64,000 bases of DNA from Moniliella sp. 'wahieum' (lineage: Eukaryota; Basidiomycota; Moniliellomycetes; Moniliellales; Moniliellaceae). The DNA lies in contig RSEE01000011.1 in NCBI GenBank assembly GCA_003971905.1, positions 806,001-870,000 on the forward strand, in the 5' to 3' direction. The position numbers and the translations under genes are program-made. Positions 54,284 through 64,000 of this stretch are shown piece after piece. Every line of letters begins with the position of its first letter. Positions within the stretch are counted from its first letter, which is position 1. Below the pieces are notes generated by a model that saw only the letters and a program-made list of their open reading frames with translations, was not told the DNA's origin and did no database searches.

Positions 54284-57128
54284 CTACACGGTGAACGCCG
54301 CCCGGTTCTCAAACCCGTTCCGGCCTAAGCGCCAATCTTGAATGGTCATGGCGCGTTCGGTGGGACAGGTGAGGATGAACTGCTCCTCAGCCAACATGCG
54401 CTCGTACTGCGCTCGAAGGGGACACTGCGGTACTTCCTTCTCCTTCTCCTTCTCCCTCTCCTCTCCATGGGGGCGGGTACAGGTACGGGCAGGCGATGAT
54501 GAGGCGGTAGAGGTGCGCGAAGCAGAGGCAGAGCAGAGGCAGAGAGAGAGACGGTGCACTCGCCCGGCCGACCGGCAGCGACGGTAGTGGATCGGGGGGA
54601 GGGCCAACAAACTGTCTGGTCCGGAGGGGTAGGACGGGCAGTAAATATGATTGCGCGAACGGGTTTGGCCTCGTTGCCACCGCAGGTGCCACCGCCGGAA
54701 CCACCGCCAGGTGGGGGGGCATGGTTGATCCACACGCCCTGGGGAGTAAGGTGGGCGGGACCGGTGTGCCAGCAGGGTCCGTCGTCGGCACGGGGTGCAA
54801 CAGGAGCGTAACATGTTTCCCATACACGGGCAACTCGGTACGGTTTGCCTTGGCCTGCGGGGCGTCGCCGATGGAGATCAGGCCTGGGCCGAGGGTGTAC
54901 ACACAGGCTGCGCGGTCGGGCGGGATGGGCAGGAAGTACCGTCCGCCCGGGGCGAGGGCGAGGTCAAACAACGAGAACGCGGGTGGCGGGGACGGGGGGT
55001 GCACTGAGCCAAGGGAGAGGTAGCGGTGGCGGTGGCGGTGGCAGTGGCGGTGGGGTGGTGTAGTGGTAGCGTGCTTCGCGGCTGCCGAACCCAACACCCG
55101 ACTGGACGCATTGCAACCCACATCGCACACGACCTTGACGGACCAACCGGAACCTTGCACCGCTTCGCTCACCCCGGGCCGAGGACGAAGCAGCAGCATG
55201 CTGGCATTACATTTCGCCTCCTCCTCCTGGGCCTCGGAGGCGGGTGGCGCATCGCAAATGGGCTCTGCGGCAAACGGGGAGGAACAAGGCAAGTCGGCCG
55301 TGGCAGGGAACGGTCTAACCGATTGAACAGCAGCCCGCTCGGCTCGGAAAATTTGGCCCAGCGGGGAATGTCGAGCCAAATGCGCACGCCAGACACGTAG
55401 CGGTAATCTTCCATCTTGCGTGGCTTCGTGGACGCGCATGGCTCACCGAGGTAGGAGGCAGAGTGTGCTGCGGTCCCCCCGACTGCCGGACGAGCAAGGT
55501 GAGTCGTTGGGGCAAAGCGCAGCCAACTTGGCCTTAAGACCTTGGCGCAGCGTAAGGGATGGTGTGACACACAGCGGGGAGCGTAATGGCGGTTGTGGCG
55601 CCACTTGGGTCGAAGGGGGAGGTGGGAAGACAGCTTTGAGCGTATAGATCAGACCGCGTCCCATGGACAAGCACAAACCATTGCCCCTACGCAACATGGT
55701 GTGGGTCAAGGGCCACGGTTTCTCTTTCTCTTCCTCGGCAGGGGGAGGCGCAAGCGAGGGACAAGCACTTTTTCGTGAATCCACACATTCCATCGAGCCA
55801 GTGAAGAGGTAAATCAGCATCATGAACCCACGCGCCGGGGTGGTAGGGAACGCCGTGACCGTTTCCCCCGTCCTGGGGGGAGGCATTGTCGTGTCTTGGT
55901 TGGGGGTGCCGGCCTCAGGGGGGGGCACAAGGCAGGATTGGGAATCATAAAGTGTTCGATCCGCAAAAAGGGAGAGTGAATCAACGGTTCAGCTGGTGGG
56001 GTAAGGATCGAGTGGGAACTCTTGTCGTTCCCATGGGACGGGACAGAGGGGGCACCAAGGTCCAACTTGTTCATGCTTGCCTCAATGTCCAAGTCGGCCT
56101 GGGCGTCAAAAGCAGAACGCACCATGACAGGCACTTTAGTTTTCGGTTGTCGGCGCAGGTCCGTCAGCAGTACATCGATGGGGACAGCTGGACCAGGCAT
56201 CCGTGTTGACAACCACAGATTTGAGTGCCCGCCACACTGTGCGCGACGGTGGCGAAGCAACACTCTTCTCGGTGGTCCGTGCTGGGCCAGCGTCAGAGCT
56301 AACGGGGTCAGTTGCCTCGCAGTCCATATCCACATCGGTCATGCTAGCAGAGGAAGAGGCACCGCGGGCCGCGGACATGGTAGATGTCCCAGCGCTGCAG
56401 GGGTTCTGAAACCGGGCCGAAGCAGAGTGGGCGGGAACAGGGCGGGTCGGCAGGGGGAGGGATACGGAGGACATGGGTGGACTTGGTTGCAACAGAAAGG
56501 GATCGAGGGGGGCGGATGGTGGTGGGTCGGGGCACAGCGTACGACAGAGGCCAAATTCGCGCCGCGACTTGGTACATGTCTTTTGGTGCGCGCCCGCCGG
56601 GGCCGGAGGAAGGGGACTGGTGGAGCGCTCGGACAGCGGTGGCCTGTCGAACTGTAGAAGCAGACGCTTGGGAGGGGGCGAGGGAGGAGAGGGAGCCCGA
56701 GAGGACCATGCTGGACCAGCTGGCAGACTGGACCAAATGCTTGCGCTTGGATCCACAATCGGGCACCGGGGTCTCCGTGGAGGCCACAGTGTGAAGGTCG
56801 GTCGTGGGCGGACCATCGGCCGGTACAGTGGTGGTAGCGATGGCACTGGCGCTGGTAGAGCTAGTGCTGTGGAGGCACTAGAGGGACCGCGACGACCTAA
56901 GGAGAGGAGTTTGTTGTATGCGCCTTGGATGAGGCAGGCGGAATGGGAGCCTGAGACGGAGGAGGGCGGGGGCTGGGCTGGTGGCGGGTCGGGGTTGGGG
57001 TCGGGTGCGCGCGCGGGGGGGGGCGCCGGGCATGGTGGCAGAGGCAGGAGCAGGGGGGAGCAGGAGGAAGGGGTGGCGGTGGTGGTGGTGGAGAGAGAGA
57101 TGGGAGTGACGGCAGAGGCGGTGGCCAT
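54284..57128 (-). CDS. Proline/serine-rich protein of unknown function
   Basis: I do not recognise this protein. It starts MATASAVTPISLSTTTTATP at 57128 and has a low-complexity Pro/Ser N-terminus up to about 56250. Non-repetitive segments follow in shifting frames: LRRQPKTKVPVMVRSAFDAQ, IEASMNKLDLG, FLRIEHFMIPN, GFMMLIYLFTGSMECVDSRK, LTHTMLRRGNGLCLSMGRGL, MEDYRYVSGVRIWLDIPRWA, GGRYFLPIPPDRAACVYTLG, ANRTELPVYGKHVTLLLHPV, and at the end YERMLAEEQFILTCPTERAM with WRLGRNGFENRAAF. The mixed hydrophobic/aromatic content of these pieces and their order on one strand support a real gene. Frame changes (about 56170, 55900, 55480, 55200 and 54450) could be introns or one-base errors. CACGTG at 57286-57291 lies about 160 bases upstream. 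Confidence 0.5.
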
Positions 57129-57830
57129 GGAAAGGAAAAGCGGAGCGGAGGGCCGGCTGAGGTGGAGACCTGTGGAGACTGTCGGCGACAAGCGGCGAGC
57201 GGCAAAAGGAGACCGCCGGACGTAAGAAAGCAGGGCCCGGAAGTGATGACGCCGGGAGTGCGGTGTCTCGGCCGCTCGCCTCCATCACGTGTCACACTAC
57301 CGTACATCACACAGCTGTCACATCCGGCGCACCCAGCATCGAGCACATTTTTACACCCGGATACTGGCGCTGTGCGGGAGCATGCGTTGGGCACGCCTTG
57401 CGCTGCGGCGGCAGCTGCAAGGGCCGACACAGCTCACAGGCCGGAGTAGGCCGAGCAGGTTGCTGGCTGTCGACTCTATGTCCGGTGCGCATCCAGCCGG
57501 ATCCTCTTCCATGGCAGAGCTACCGCGGATGTGCTCTGGGTTAACCCTCTCACCTCTCCGTCCACTGCGATCAGCGAGCCAACCGGAGCGCAGAGCACAG
57601 CACTGTCCATCGCAGTCCCCATCGGCATCGCGCCATCGCACAGGGACTAGTGAGCCAAGCATATAGGAATCTGATTGTCCACCTGGGGAAGAAAGGGGGA
57701 TAGATTTCATGTGCAGGGTGCAGCGAGCAAGGACAAGGACAAGGACAAGGACAAGGACAAGGGAAGACAATTACGGGAGGCGGAGCGTGTCCCCTTGCCC
57801 CATTGCCCATTGCCCATGGACAGTCTCCCA
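57129..57830. other. Intergenic region between the unknown gene and SEC24
   Basis: Contains the CACGTG site at 57286-57291 in context ATCACGTGTCACAC, and a GGACAA hexamer array at about 57728-57768 (six to seven units). No supported gene. Confidence 0.55.
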
Positions 57831-60800
57831 TTACCAACCTTTCCAAATAGACGCCGATACCGCATCCTCCTCTCCTTGCCCGCGCCTTGGCCGAGACCTC
57901 CGGGTAATTTTGCGGTGCACGGTGCAGAGGTAATCGACATAATTCATCGCGTCGTTATTGACGTCCTCGACGAGTTGGCTGGCAAACTCCACTTCGGCAC
58001 CGTCGCGGCCGTGCCGCGCGACGAGCAGCGGGAGCGCCTTCTTGCCCCGCTGCTGCGCAAAGCACCGGAGCAAGTGCGTGTCTGTTGCGACAAGCGCGAG
58101 GGTAGGATGGGCACTTGGGTCGCACGTGCGTCCACCTCGTCCAGACTTTGCACCCCCCATAATCTTCCAATAGCCGGGGCTGTGCTTCGGCCCCGATCCA
58201 GAGCACGGCCATCTCGCCATTGTCCAGCAAGTACGCGCCGTGCGCATCGAGCCGAGCAAAGGAGGGCCGGACCAAGGCGGGGATCTTGATGCGCCACCCT
58301 TGGTGCTCGACACCCTGGTCGTCCAACACCTTGATCGGGAACCCATCGGCTTCGGTCATCTTGTGCAGCGCCACCATGCGCGGGTAGAGAAGGGTCATGA
58401 TGCCTCCCACCGACAGGGACAAGATGGACCGCATCGAGACTGCGCGTACGTCCGATGTCACGTTGCCGCCCTTGAGCGCTTTGGTCTTGAGCATGCCCAG
58501 CGTGTAGAGCGGTAAGAGCTTGAACGATTCGGGCAGGATCAGTTGGCCTGGCGAGGTGGCGGAAGCGCAGTGCACGCGGTACGACAAGAGGATCTGGACC
58601 GTCTTGTTGGTCAGGTACTGCCGCACTTGTTTCAATGGCTTGGTGATCGCCATCACGATGGCTTCCTTGGCGTAGTACGCCACGACAGCGTCCATGTGCG
58701 CGTAGCGGAACACGTTGCCCAGTTGGTTGGTGATGGGCACAGCGAGGTTGAGGCAGCGCACGCGGCGCTGGCCCGAGGCCGTGGTGTAGAGCATGGCACA
58801 TTGGAAATGAGCCTCCTGCTTGTCGTCCAGCTTGCCGTCGTGCTTGATCAGACAGGTAATCGTCTTGTCTGCATCCACCGTGCCAGCCTCAATATCCGTC
58901 ACGTTGTGCTGGCTAAAGTTGCCGAGGTAGTCCTTGATGTACAGGCCATTGCTCGCGCGCACGCGGAGCGAGACGTTGTACCCCGTCTCGCGCAAGAGGG
59001 TACGTTGCAACTGGGCGTGCAAGCGCAGCGTGTCCCGGTGCGCGTCAAACCGAGGGTGGAAAAAGACCTCGCCGCCCGTCAGACCGGAAAGCGTGCCAAT
59101 CGACGCCACGTCAATGTACTGCGCAGGGAAGAAGAACACGTCCACGCCCACGCCTGCATCCGCCAACTCTTCCCCCGTCGTCCGCCAAAACGGGTCGGCC
59201 GTGACAAAGAGTTTCTTTTCGTCGGGCGTGCCGTACAGCTTGGTATCTTCGCGGTGCTTGAGCTTGCCCGGACCCAAGGTCGGGATGGTAGAGAGGAAAA
59301 TGCTCAGTTTACCACCGACAGCCGCCAACGACGCTTGGGCCGCCAACACAGCCGAACCAAGACACGCTTCGGCCACCATCGACTCGGCAAAGTAGTCAGG
59401 AAGTTGGGTCAGCAGCGTCTCGATCGCCTTGCGACTCTCCCAGGGGTCTACCAACAGCCCTTCGGACAAGGGCACAAACGGCTCATCCACATCCCCAATC
59501 ACCAACATCTGCGCCGCCTCCAACGTCGGATGCAAGTTCCAAAAGTGCAGCGCGCGATCAAACGTCAAGATGGCCACTTTGCTCCCGTGGGGCAGACCGA
59601 ACCCAGCAGCGGCCGAATCGGGGGGCTTGCTGGTCTCCTCGCCCTCTTCCGTCTTGGGGTCCGACGGAGGGCCGTACAGGCACTCCCGAATTCCATCCAC
59701 CGCCGCCTTGAGCGCACCAGAGCGAACGGCCGAGAAGGAGACATCCAATGCGAAAAAGTAATTCATGGGCTTGGGAACACGCACGACCGTACGCGGACCT
59801 TGTCCGTCTCCGCCAAGGGCGAACGAATTGAGGTTGCTCAGGGCGCCCGAGGCAGTTTTGGTAGCGGCCTTGGCCGCGGCACCAGCCTGGCCCGACATGC
59901 CCAGTGTGGTCCCCGTGGCTTCCTTAGGCTCCGACCCTGGAAGCTGGGCCGACGAGCTAGCGGGCGGAGGCAGGTCGGGGACGGGCAAAAGCGAGTCGGA
60001 CGGACGCTTGGCTTGGATCGCCCAGTACTCAGCAGGCACTTCAAAGTCCACTGCGCCGCATTGCAACTCGGGGCGCATGTCAATATCGGCGCGCCGACCG
60101 TTCATATCAAGGTTGCAGAAGTACTCTGGCGGCACCTCGGACCCTTGGCCACAGAGGTTGCATACCATCTTCTGCCCTCCCTCAATAAAGACAAACCAAG
60201 GGTTGACGTACGCCCGGCACCGCTTGCATCGCGGCGGCCCTTTCTCCGTACAGGCAATGACCGGCACCGCCGACTCGTCCTGCCGCAGTTGGGCCAACGG
60301 CTGCACCACCAGAGCAAGGGGGAACTTGGCCTGGGTGGCCAGCTCGTCTGTGGCAGGGACATTATAAGTGGACAAGCGCATAAACTTGGGATTCGCATTC
60401 CCTTGGTCCACCGCCGCGAAATCCGTCGTTGAAAGAGGCAACATGGTGCGGGAGCAAGTGCCAAACCATTCCTTGTCGAAAAACTCTTGATCTTCATCGT
60501 GTGTGCCGACGGGCGCCGGGATCATGTCCGGGTTGATCTTCGGACGCGGAGCCTGCGCCACCCCAGCTGGGCCCGCCATACCCGAGGATCCGTTCAGGTC
60601 AGGGTGGTAGTTAGGCCCGCCAGCAACGGCAGCTTGGTTGTAGGCGGCGTGGCGCTGCGAGATGAGATTTTTCTCCCCGGGTAGTTGGTCCATGGCTGCA
60701 TCCGACTCGCCTGCCAACCAAGCTTCAAGTCCGCTGGCAGCCGCACGGGCAGCAGCTTCCTGTTGCCAAGCCTGGCCCGCCGATGGGGCACCCGCTGCCG

Positions 60801-61948
60801 CTGCGGCTGCGGCTGCAGCGGCAGAAGGGGGCATCGGTGCACCATTCGCCCCCCCTTGAACCGGCGGGGTAGCATCGGTATGGTAAGCACGAGCAGCACG
60901 CTTGGTCTTGTGAGGACCCGCCTGGCTATTAAGATCAATGCCTGCCACACCAATGTCAATGCTTTGCATCGCGTGGTGGCCCTTGCGGGTTGGCGCGCTC
61001 GGGCGCAGCGCCGGGTTGCGCACCGGGTGGGATGATGGGCGCAGGAGGAAGAGCAGCACCGGGGTCCGGCCCCATTTCGTTGCGGTGAAGCAGCGCCAGA
61101 TGGAGGGGCCATCGGCCTGGGGCCCGTACCAGCCGAGGCGACATAACAGGGCGAGTTGGAGTGCCAGAGCCGGGGGGATGGCCTGGGCCCATAACAGCCG
61201 GAGGCGACATAACAGGGCGAGTTGGAGTGCCAGAACCGGGAACTTGGCCTGGACCTGGTCCCGGGCCAGGACGAGCGGCAGGGAACAAGGGAGAGCGGGA
61301 GCCAGGCGGAGGCGCAGGCCCCCGCGCGCCAGCTGCAAAGGGAGGAGGGGCCATCCGAGCATGCTGGGGACTGTTGGTGGCCCCGGGCGGCGCTGCCGAC
61401 GCGGGCCTGCCAAGCGGGGCAGCCGAAGGCGGACGAACAAGTGGGTTAGTCGAAGGAGGGCGGACAGGTGCTCCTGGCGGCGCAGCGCTGGCAGGACGGG
61501 CAAAGGGAGCGCCAGCGGCCGAAGGTGGCCGGGGGGCGAGCATGGGGTTGGCCGAGGGCGGACGCGGATGCGGATGGGGCTGGGGTTGGTGCGCGGCGTT
61601 TGGCGGCAAGGGAGCGCCGGCTGGGCGCATCATCGGCGATCGTGATGCCGGGGGCATCGGCAAACGTGCACCTGGCGGCACAGGCGACCGGGCGCCGGGA
61701 GGGGCAGGGGAGCGGGTTCCGGCCGCAGCGCCAGCGGGCATGAGGCGGGGGCCGGGCTGCTGGTGGGGGTGGGGGGGCGGATGAGGATGCGGGCCAGGCG
61801 CACCAGATGCGCCAGGCGCACGAGGAGCACCGGGTGGAGCGGGGCTGGCGCGGATGGTGGGCGGCGGGGGCCGAGCAAAGGGAGGGGCTCTGGAGACGGG
61901 GTCAGCGGGGGCGGGGGAGACAGGAGGGAGATGACACGCACGCTGCAT
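57831..61948 (-). CDS. SEC24: COPII coat cargo-binding subunit Sec24
   Basis: Selects cargo into ER-to-Golgi vesicles with Sec23. The start at 61948 (MQRACHLPPVSPAPADP) begins a Pro/Ala/Gly-rich disordered N-terminus, as usual in Sec24. After a frame shift near 60970 the frame is open for about 1000 codons. The zinc finger reads CKRCRAYVNPWFVF then MVCNLCG. The trunk has VPKPMNYFFALDVSFSAVRS, LPHGSKVAILTFDRALHFWN and EPFVPLSEGLLVDPWESRKA. The beta-sandwich and helical parts include GLTGGEVFFHPRFDAHRDTL, RASNGLYIKDYLGNF, VPITNQLGNVFRYAHMDAVV and LPLYTLGMLKTKALKGG. The gelsolin-like end has HGAYLLDNGEMAVLWIGAEA; a second shift near 58150 leads to FASQLVEDVNNDAMNYVDYL and the stop at 57831. An alanine run of 11 near 60800-60835 is in the N-terminal part. 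Confidence 0.95.
61128..61232. repeat. Tandem duplication in the SEC24 N-terminal coding region
   Basis: A unit of about 66 bp containing GGCGACATAACAGGGCGAGT and TGGAGTGCCAGA occurs twice in tandem and encodes PGSGTPTRPVMSP twice. The duplication lies in the disordered part of Sec24. Confidence 0.8.
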
Positions 61949-64000
61949 GGCAGGCAAGCGGGAGCAGCACAGCGGCGGGGGCTGGCGTGGACGATGGGGA
62001 GGGTGGTGGTGGAGGGGGCGGTGGTGGTGGCGGTGGTGGCGATGGCGACGGTGCGGGTGGAGACGCGGGAGGCGAGTGGCTCGCGGTGGCCAGGCAGCAA
62101 CCAGCAGGACGAGGCGACGGGGGACAGCAGATGAGCAGCGCGTCTGTTCCCACCCTCTGCTCTCCTGCCAGCCTCGCCCGCCACGTCCACACAGCCCCCC
62201 TGCCCCCCCCCCCCCACGTGGAGGCATCCACCAGCCAATGCCCTTACGTAACACCCTCCCCTCGCCTCCAGCATTCAACGTTCAACATGCAAGGGCCACC
62301 GCTCAACGTTCAACGTTCAACTTTCCGGCTTCAAATTTCAATTGGCACATATTGCACCGATCCCGCCTTCACGCATCACGTGTTGGGACGGCCATCGCTT
62401 GGAACACTTGAAATGTAAACCCACCCCCCAGCCGGTGGCGCACATCCGTGGAGCCTGTCTCACTCACCTCCACGTCCTACCCCCGCATAGAGCATCCGCA
62501 TCAGAGCGAAAAAAAAGAGAAAAAAGAAGGTCGCGCCCACACCCACACCCACACTCCAACGACCGTTGGGACCAAGGAACGAAGCCGAGATGTGGTGCTT
62601 CTCGCTCAAGAGCTTCCACGTTTCTCCCTCGCCCAGTAAAACATGTCAAAAAGCTGTAAGCACACAATACGAAACCGGTCGGGGCTCTGAGCTCCTGGCA
62701 GATTCTGTCCCACCGCCGCGCGCCGGAGATGTGTGTTGTTCTAGTTGGGTTCGGTTCCATACGGGCGGATACGTTCCGATGCCCAGTGCCCCAACCGAGG
62801 CACCTTAGGCCTTATTAGGTCAACGTTCAACTTTTCTAACTCCCAGCACTCACCGGTCACCACGTACTGTTCCCCGAGTTTTCAGTCCTTGCAGGTCCCT
62901 GCCCTGCGAGCACGGAAGCTGCTCCGGCTCGAGATCGGTGGTACAGAGCTGCCGTTAGGCCCTAGGCTCAAAGGGGAAGCTTTTCGGAGTAAGGAGGAGA
63001 GGGTCTTGCTTGGTATGGAGGAGAGGGACTTACCGCTGTTGAGTCCCTCCGTACTGCGTACAGAGAATCACACCAAGAGTTTTGTGTGCATCTTTTTGGG
63101 TTGCTACTGCCCAAGCCCATGTGTCAGGCAGCAGGCACCGTGCGGAGAAGAGACTATTGCGCAGCACTGGCGCGGCACTGGCGCGGCTACTTTTGAGAAT
63201 CCGTGGATGCTCGTAACGCGTAACGCCTAACAGCTAAAGTCTATTACCATCTACCGCCTAAGCCCCTGAGCTTGTCTGCACGTCACCCATTATCGAACCC
63301 CAGTTCTATACCCGTCGGATCTCTGCCCCGCTTCTTTCACACCATTGTCAGAACGAAATGGAGATGCGAGCCCGTCGAAATCAAGTGGAGGGGTGCGCCA
63401 TGGAGCGCATATTGCCAGCTCAGCGCTCAACGTCATATACCAGCCCCATGTTGCTGTTGTTTTGCTCGGCTCAGCTCCGCGCGTCAAGTCCGGGCGGAGC
63501 GGTCTAACTGCAGATCGGAGTTGATGCACAGTGTTCCTACTTTCGTAATAGCAAGGCTCGAAGCGCCATTCACCGTTCACGCTTCAAGAGCTTCAAGCAG
63601 GCTCGCGCTCAAGCTTCAAGCCACAAGCCACAAGGACCAATCACTAAAACCACGTTTTTTTCAACGAGCGCGGGTTGGCGCCAGTTGAGAATTGGCGGGG
63701 TTTGTGTTGGTTGCAAAATGCGTTGCGGCTCTGGGTCGTGCTCATTGATGGAGATGGGTGAAGTACGGTGAATATACTACGGTACCTGCCGAGTCAGCTA
63801 TTTTGGCCAGGTAACCTACCCAGACTGGGTCGAGATTGGGACGGAGGCTGAGGGCCTGAAGCTCACATGCTCACGCTTGCGAATGGGACCAGCGCAGCCA
63901 GCTATATATCTCCAGGGAGGGGGGGATGCACTAGGGAGCTGTGTGTGTATAGATGGTCCGCTGGCTGTCTACTGTCTTGGCCTGTGGGGTCGCAGCTGGC
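61949..64000. other. Region upstream of SEC24, no further gene seen
   Basis: Contains CACGTG at 62215-62220 and 62377-62382, repeated TCAACGTTCAACGTTCAAC-like units at about 62274-62325 (GTTCAAC-type units recur near 62822), and a (GGT/GGC)-type GC-rich run at 62000-62040. From 62.4 kb to the window end no domain was recognised in any frame. A TATATAT core occurs near 63903. Confidence 0.5.

Noticed and set aside
55052..55100. A-box-like GGTGGTGTAGTGGTAGCG sequence suggesting a tRNA
   Set aside because: No matching acceptor stem, no B box and no pol III terminator follow; it arises from a GGTGGC repeat inside a likely coding region on the other strand.
58543..60432. 629-codon plus-strand frame
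   Set aside because: It is the antisense shadow of the highly conserved SEC24 coding sequence.
1..64000. CRISPR array, bacterial operon or prophage
   Set aside because: No regularly spaced direct repeats with unique spacers, and the genes are eukaryotic with spliceosomal introns.
1..64000. Biosynthetic or defence gene cluster
   Set aside because: Neighbouring genes are unrelated housekeeping or signalling genes on both strands, with no co-directional set of linked enzymes.

Overview
This is a nuclear segment of a GC-rich fungal genome, most likely a basidiomycete. The fungal call rests on RPB9, RLI1, SEY1, SEC24, a CDC25-type RasGEF with an N-terminal SH3 domain, and a secreted protein with two Kre9/KNH-like repeats. 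Introns are short (about 55-170 nt) with GTACGT/GTATGT/GTGAGT-like donors and CTAAC-like branch sites, and one tRNA carries a 13-nt intron. The phylum is inferred; the kingdom is secure.

Layout: an LRR-DH-PH Rho exchange factor (about 0.4-3.85 kb, -), a large TPR plus glycosyltransferase-41 protein of the O-GlcNAc transferase type (4.4-10.4 kb, -), an Ariadne-type RBR ubiquitin ligase (12-13.8 kb, -) divergent from RLI1/ABCE1 (14.6-16.6 kb, +), a small uncertain gene (17.6-18.2 kb, +), RPB9 (18.4-18.9 kb, -), a tRNA (19.1 kb), a small cysteine-containing secreted protein (19.5-20.0 kb, -), a Kre9/KNH-like secreted protein (22.4-23.3 kb, +), tRNA-Pro (23.8 kb), a complete insertion of a small Copia-type LTR element (24.2-26.9 kb), a PCL/Pho80-like cyclin (27.3-29.85 kb, -), a gene-poor repeat-bearing gap (29.9-33.8 kb), a CDC25-type RasGEF (33.8-38.2 kb, -), mitochondrial methionyl-tRNA formyltransferase plus a coiled-coil reading frame (40.0-42.4 kb, -), RPL16 and RPL32 head to head (42.9-44.5 kb), SEY1 (45.3-47.9 kb, -), a lactonase-like beta-propeller (48.5-49.8 kb, +), an NRAMP metal transporter (50.1-52.6 kb, -), an unrecognised proline-rich protein (54.3-57.1 kb, -) and SEC24 (57.8-61.9 kb, -).

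Most genes are housekeeping or signalling genes and do not form a cluster of related function. Ras and Rho exchange factors, a cyclin and an O-GlcNAc-type transferase represent signalling; SEY1 and SEC24 act at the ER; RLI1, RPL16 and RPL32 serve the cytosolic ribosome and FMT1 serves mitochondrial translation.

Many conserved genes are broken by one-base shifts, often next to homopolymers (RLI1 twice, RPL16 three times, also the OGT, NRAMP and DH domains). The simplest explanation is residual consensus error in a long-read draft, so coding features are given as gene extents spanning several frames, and exact exon ends are stated only where splice signals could be read. I found no gene cluster that looks like a new multi-gene system. 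The most distinctive observations are the 2.7-kb Copia insertion with a perfect target-site duplication and an open but catalytically altered integrase, a 16-nt microexon that encodes the metal-binding DPG motif of the NRAMP transporter, recurrent CACGTG sites in most promoters, and two abutting perfect GC hairpins beside a heptamer repeat.
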